From contig CALXIO010000001.1 in NCBI GenBank assembly GCA_944388385.1, positions 62,001 through 126,000 of the forward strand: a DNA stretch of 64,000 nucleotides, written 5' to 3'. How positions within the stretch are numbered: the first letter of the stretch is position 1; the number at the start of each line of letters is the position of its first letter. Under the pieces are notes generated by a model. It did not search any database and was not told the DNA's origin. It saw nothing but the letters and a program-made list of their open reading frames with translations. The translations under genes were made by a program, and so were the position numbers. This DNA is from an uncultured Ruminiclostridium sp. Its GTDB lineage: Bacteria; Bacillota; Clostridia; Oscillospirales; Ruminococcaceae. Shown piece after piece: positions 62,400-64,000 of the stretch.

Positions 62400-62855
62400 A
62401 TGAGTGCATTTGAAGGACTTAAGAACAAGGTAAGCAGCTGGCGTGGTGCAGATGAGGAAGATTTTGAGAGCGTTCAGAGCGATAACTATGAACAGCCCAT
62501 GGTATCAAGATCCCAGTCTTCTGATTCCAGCAGTAAGGTTTTCACCTGCAGTGCAAGTACAATGCTTCACATTGTTGTAAAGAAGCCCAAGAAGTACACA
62601 GATGCTTCTGAGATAATCGACCTTTACAGAACAAAGAAGTCTGTAATTATTATGCTTAAGGACACAAACAAGGATACAGCTTATCGTATCATTGACTTTA
62701 TCGGCGGCGCTAGCTATATGTCTGACGGTAACTTTAAGAGAATAGGCGAATCCACCTTTGTACTTTCTCCCTACAATGTTGATATTTCCGGTGAGATTAT
62801 CGACCAGGTAGGCGACGAAATTTCAAGAGAAGATATTTACGACAGCCTTGGATAA
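62400..62855 (+). CDS. sepF: Cell division protein SepF
   Basis: SepF binds FtsZ and membrane to shape the septum. 151 residues: N-terminal amphipathic helix (SAFEGLKNKVSSWRG), acidic/Ser-rich linker, then the FtsZ-binding core (HIVVKKPKKYTDASEIIDLY, IDFIGGASYMSDGNFKRIGE, FVLSPYNVDIS). ATG with GGAGG 8 nt upstream. Overlaps ylmH by 8 nt. Confidence 0.94.
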   Translation: MSAFEGLKNKVSSWRGADEEDFESVQSDNYEQPMVSRSQSSDSSSKVFTCSASTMLHIVVKKPKKYTDASEIIDLYRTKKSVIIMLKDTNKDTAYRIIDFIGGASYMSDGNFKRIGESTFVLSPYNVDISGEIIDQVGDEISREDIYDSLG

Positions 62856-63615
62856 TCAATCTGAAAACAAGCTTTCCGCCAAAATAATGTCAGCGGCGGC
62901 GGATTGTTACAGCCGCAGCAGACCCTATTTCACACGATTTTTAACTCCTGCCGAGCAGGCACAGATTAAAAAACTGTGTCTGCCGTCAGGTGTTTTTGGT
63001 GTGTTTTACGGCGGAGATAAAAATACCGAGCCGGACAGGTGCTGTTTTGGTATTATACCGAATGATTTCGGGCTTGACGAAAACACAGCCACCGGGCTTT
63101 TTGAAATTAAAACAGTATGCTTTAAGTACAGGTTATGTGATGAGCTGTCCCACAGGGATATATTAGGCTCACTTATGGCGCTTGGAATAGAGCGTGATAC
63201 AATAGGGGATATATATGTAATGAAGGGCATGGCGGTAGTATATGCCGCCGAAAAGATGGCGGACTATATAGCCGGCAATATAACTAAAATCGGAAAGGTT
63301 GGAGTAACGGCTGTTACAGATGCTGATTTTACCCTGCCGAAAAGACAGTATGAGGAGATATTTTCCTCGGTTGCGTCATTAAGGCTTGACAATGTGGTAA
63401 AGAGTGTGGCAGGCTGTTCAAGGGGGAATGCGGTTGAAAGGCTTATTCGTCCGGGGCTTGTTACTCTTAATTCTATAACATCTGACGATCCTTCAAAAAC
63501 GGTAAATGAGGGGGATGTCATAAGCGTGAGAGGAAAGGGGAAATTTCTGCTTTATCACATAGGAGATACAGGCAGGAAGGGAAATATTCATATCACGATT
63601 AAAAAATACATTTAA
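62848..63615 (+). CDS. ylmH: S4-domain RNA-binding protein YlmH
   Basis: 255 residues, TTG start inside the end of sepF. N-terminal DUF-type domain (RPYFTRFLTPAEQAQIKKL, DILGSLMALGIERDTIGDI) and a C-terminal S4 RNA-binding domain (RLDNVVKSVAGCSRGNAVERLIRPGLVTLNS, NEGDVISVRGKGKFLL). YlmH binds ribosomal complexes and rescues stalled peptidyl-tRNA in Bacillus. The place between sepF and divIVA is conserved. Confidence 0.94.
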   Translation: MDNQSENKLSAKIMSAAADCYSRSRPYFTRFLTPAEQAQIKKLCLPSGVFGVFYGGDKNTEPDRCCFGIIPNDFGLDENTATGLFEIKTVCFKYRLCDELSHRDILGSLMALGIERDTIGDIYVMKGMAVVYAAEKMADYIAGNITKIGKVGVTAVTDADFTLPKRQYEEIFSSVASLRLDNVVKSVAGCSRGNAVERLIRPGLVTLNSITSDDPSKTVNEGDVISVRGKGKFLLYHIGDTGRKGNIHITIKKYI

Positions 63616-63634
63616 TACATAGGAGGGTTTTACC

Positions 63635-64000
63635 GTGAACGCAAAGGAAATAGTTTCAAAAACCTTTGAAAAGGCTAAAAAGGGCGGTTATGTAGTTGAG
63701 GATGTTGACGAATTTTTAAGAGATGTATCTGTAAGCTACAAGCAGCTTGAAAATGAAAACAAGGAGCTGGAGGAGAAGCTTGGCATCCTTGCTGACAAGA
63801 TCAAGGAATACAAAAGCGACGAGGATGCACTTCGTGATGCTTTACTTGTTGCCCAGAAGAATGCTATCAAGATAGTGACTGAAGCTAAGCAGCAGGCTGA
63901 GGAAATATTGAACAATGCCAATGAAGAGGCAACAAATACAATAAACGATGCCAATGCTAAGGCAGAAAAGACTATAAATGATGCTGATGCACTTTCTGCC
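63635..64000 (+). CDS. divIVA: DivIVA-like polar/septal protein (3' end outside window)
   Basis: GTG 63635 follows AGGAGGG. The frame is open to the window end, giving 122 visible residues. The N-terminus (AKEIVSKTFEKAKKGGYVVEDVDEFLRDV) is the DivIVA lipid-binding motif; a coiled coil starts at SYKQLENENKELEEKLG and repeats AEEILNNANEEATNTINDAN follow. DivIVA marks negatively curved membrane at poles and septa. Its place after ylmH confirms it. Not complete here. Confidence 0.9.
   Translation, partial: MNAKEIVSKTFEKAKKGGYVVEDVDEFLRDVSVSYKQLENENKELEEKLGILADKIKEYKSDEDALRDALLVAQKNAIKIVTEAKQQAEEILNNANEEATNTINDANAKAEKTINDADALSA

Overview
This window reads as the chromosome of a moderately AT-rich Gram-positive anaerobe, most likely a gut clostridium of the Ruminococcaceae/Oscillospiraceae type. 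The evidence is gene content and order: infB-rbfA-nrnA-truB-ribF, miaB-ylbF-mutS-mutL-miaA-hfq, yggS-sepF-ylmH-divIVA, AddAB and RecD2 instead of RecBCD, aspS with gatCAB, a ferredoxin-linked split glutamate synthase, and frequent TTG/GTG starts with strong GGAGG-type ribosome sites. No database search was run; family names come from recognising motifs.

Layout. 1-5504: translation and RNA-modification operon, opening inside infB. 5587-10700: GldA/GldF/GldG-like ABC exporter with a DUF4340 protein and a 91-residue protein. 10730-18827: addB-addA with an Abi_2/HEPN gene translationally coupled behind them. 18826-19653 (minus): a membrane protein resembling signal peptidase I that has lost the catalytic residues. 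19770-19845: tRNA-Thr(CGT). 19846-23474: a foreign-looking island with a frameshifted DUF6329-like gene, an orphan C5 cytosine methyltransferase, a BRO-N protein and a second frameshifted small gene. 23535-24311: MBL-fold hydrolase. 24428-29413 (minus): gatC-gatA-gatB-aspS. 29625-35568: glutamate synthase operon with an upstream operator, a highly structured 5' leader and a terminal ANTAR regulator gene. 35645-40648: a DUF6270-like protein, a ten-zinc-ribbon repeat protein (minus) and an FkbM methyltransferase. 40755-42185: aminotransferase with an operator resembling that of the glutamate synthase operon. 42183-47294: two-component system divergent from a three-gene ABC exporter. 47300-52361 (minus): prmA, a small membrane protein, recD2, galT. 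52551-60001: miaB, ylbF-like, mutS, mutL, miaA. 60203-64000: hfq, HlyD-like adaptor, yggS, sepF, ylmH, divIVA (cut by the window end).

The most promising regulatory unit is the glutamate synthase locus. A sigma-A promoter (TTGACA-17-TATAAT) is preceded by an 11-bp inverted repeat built on GCAAGAAA. It is followed by an RNA of about 130 nt that folds into two long-range helices enclosing three hairpins. The operon ends with an ANTAR RNA-binding protein whose receiver domain lacks the phospho-acceptor. The same half-site, in the opposite orientation, lies just upstream of the promoter of the aminotransferase gene at 40882, which suggests a small nitrogen/glutamate regulon.

The other candidate system is addB-addA-Abi_2. 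A HEPN-type abortive-infection protein is encoded with a 4-nt stop/start overlap behind the helicase-nuclease that attacks phage DNA, an arrangement that suggests a guard or back-up function.
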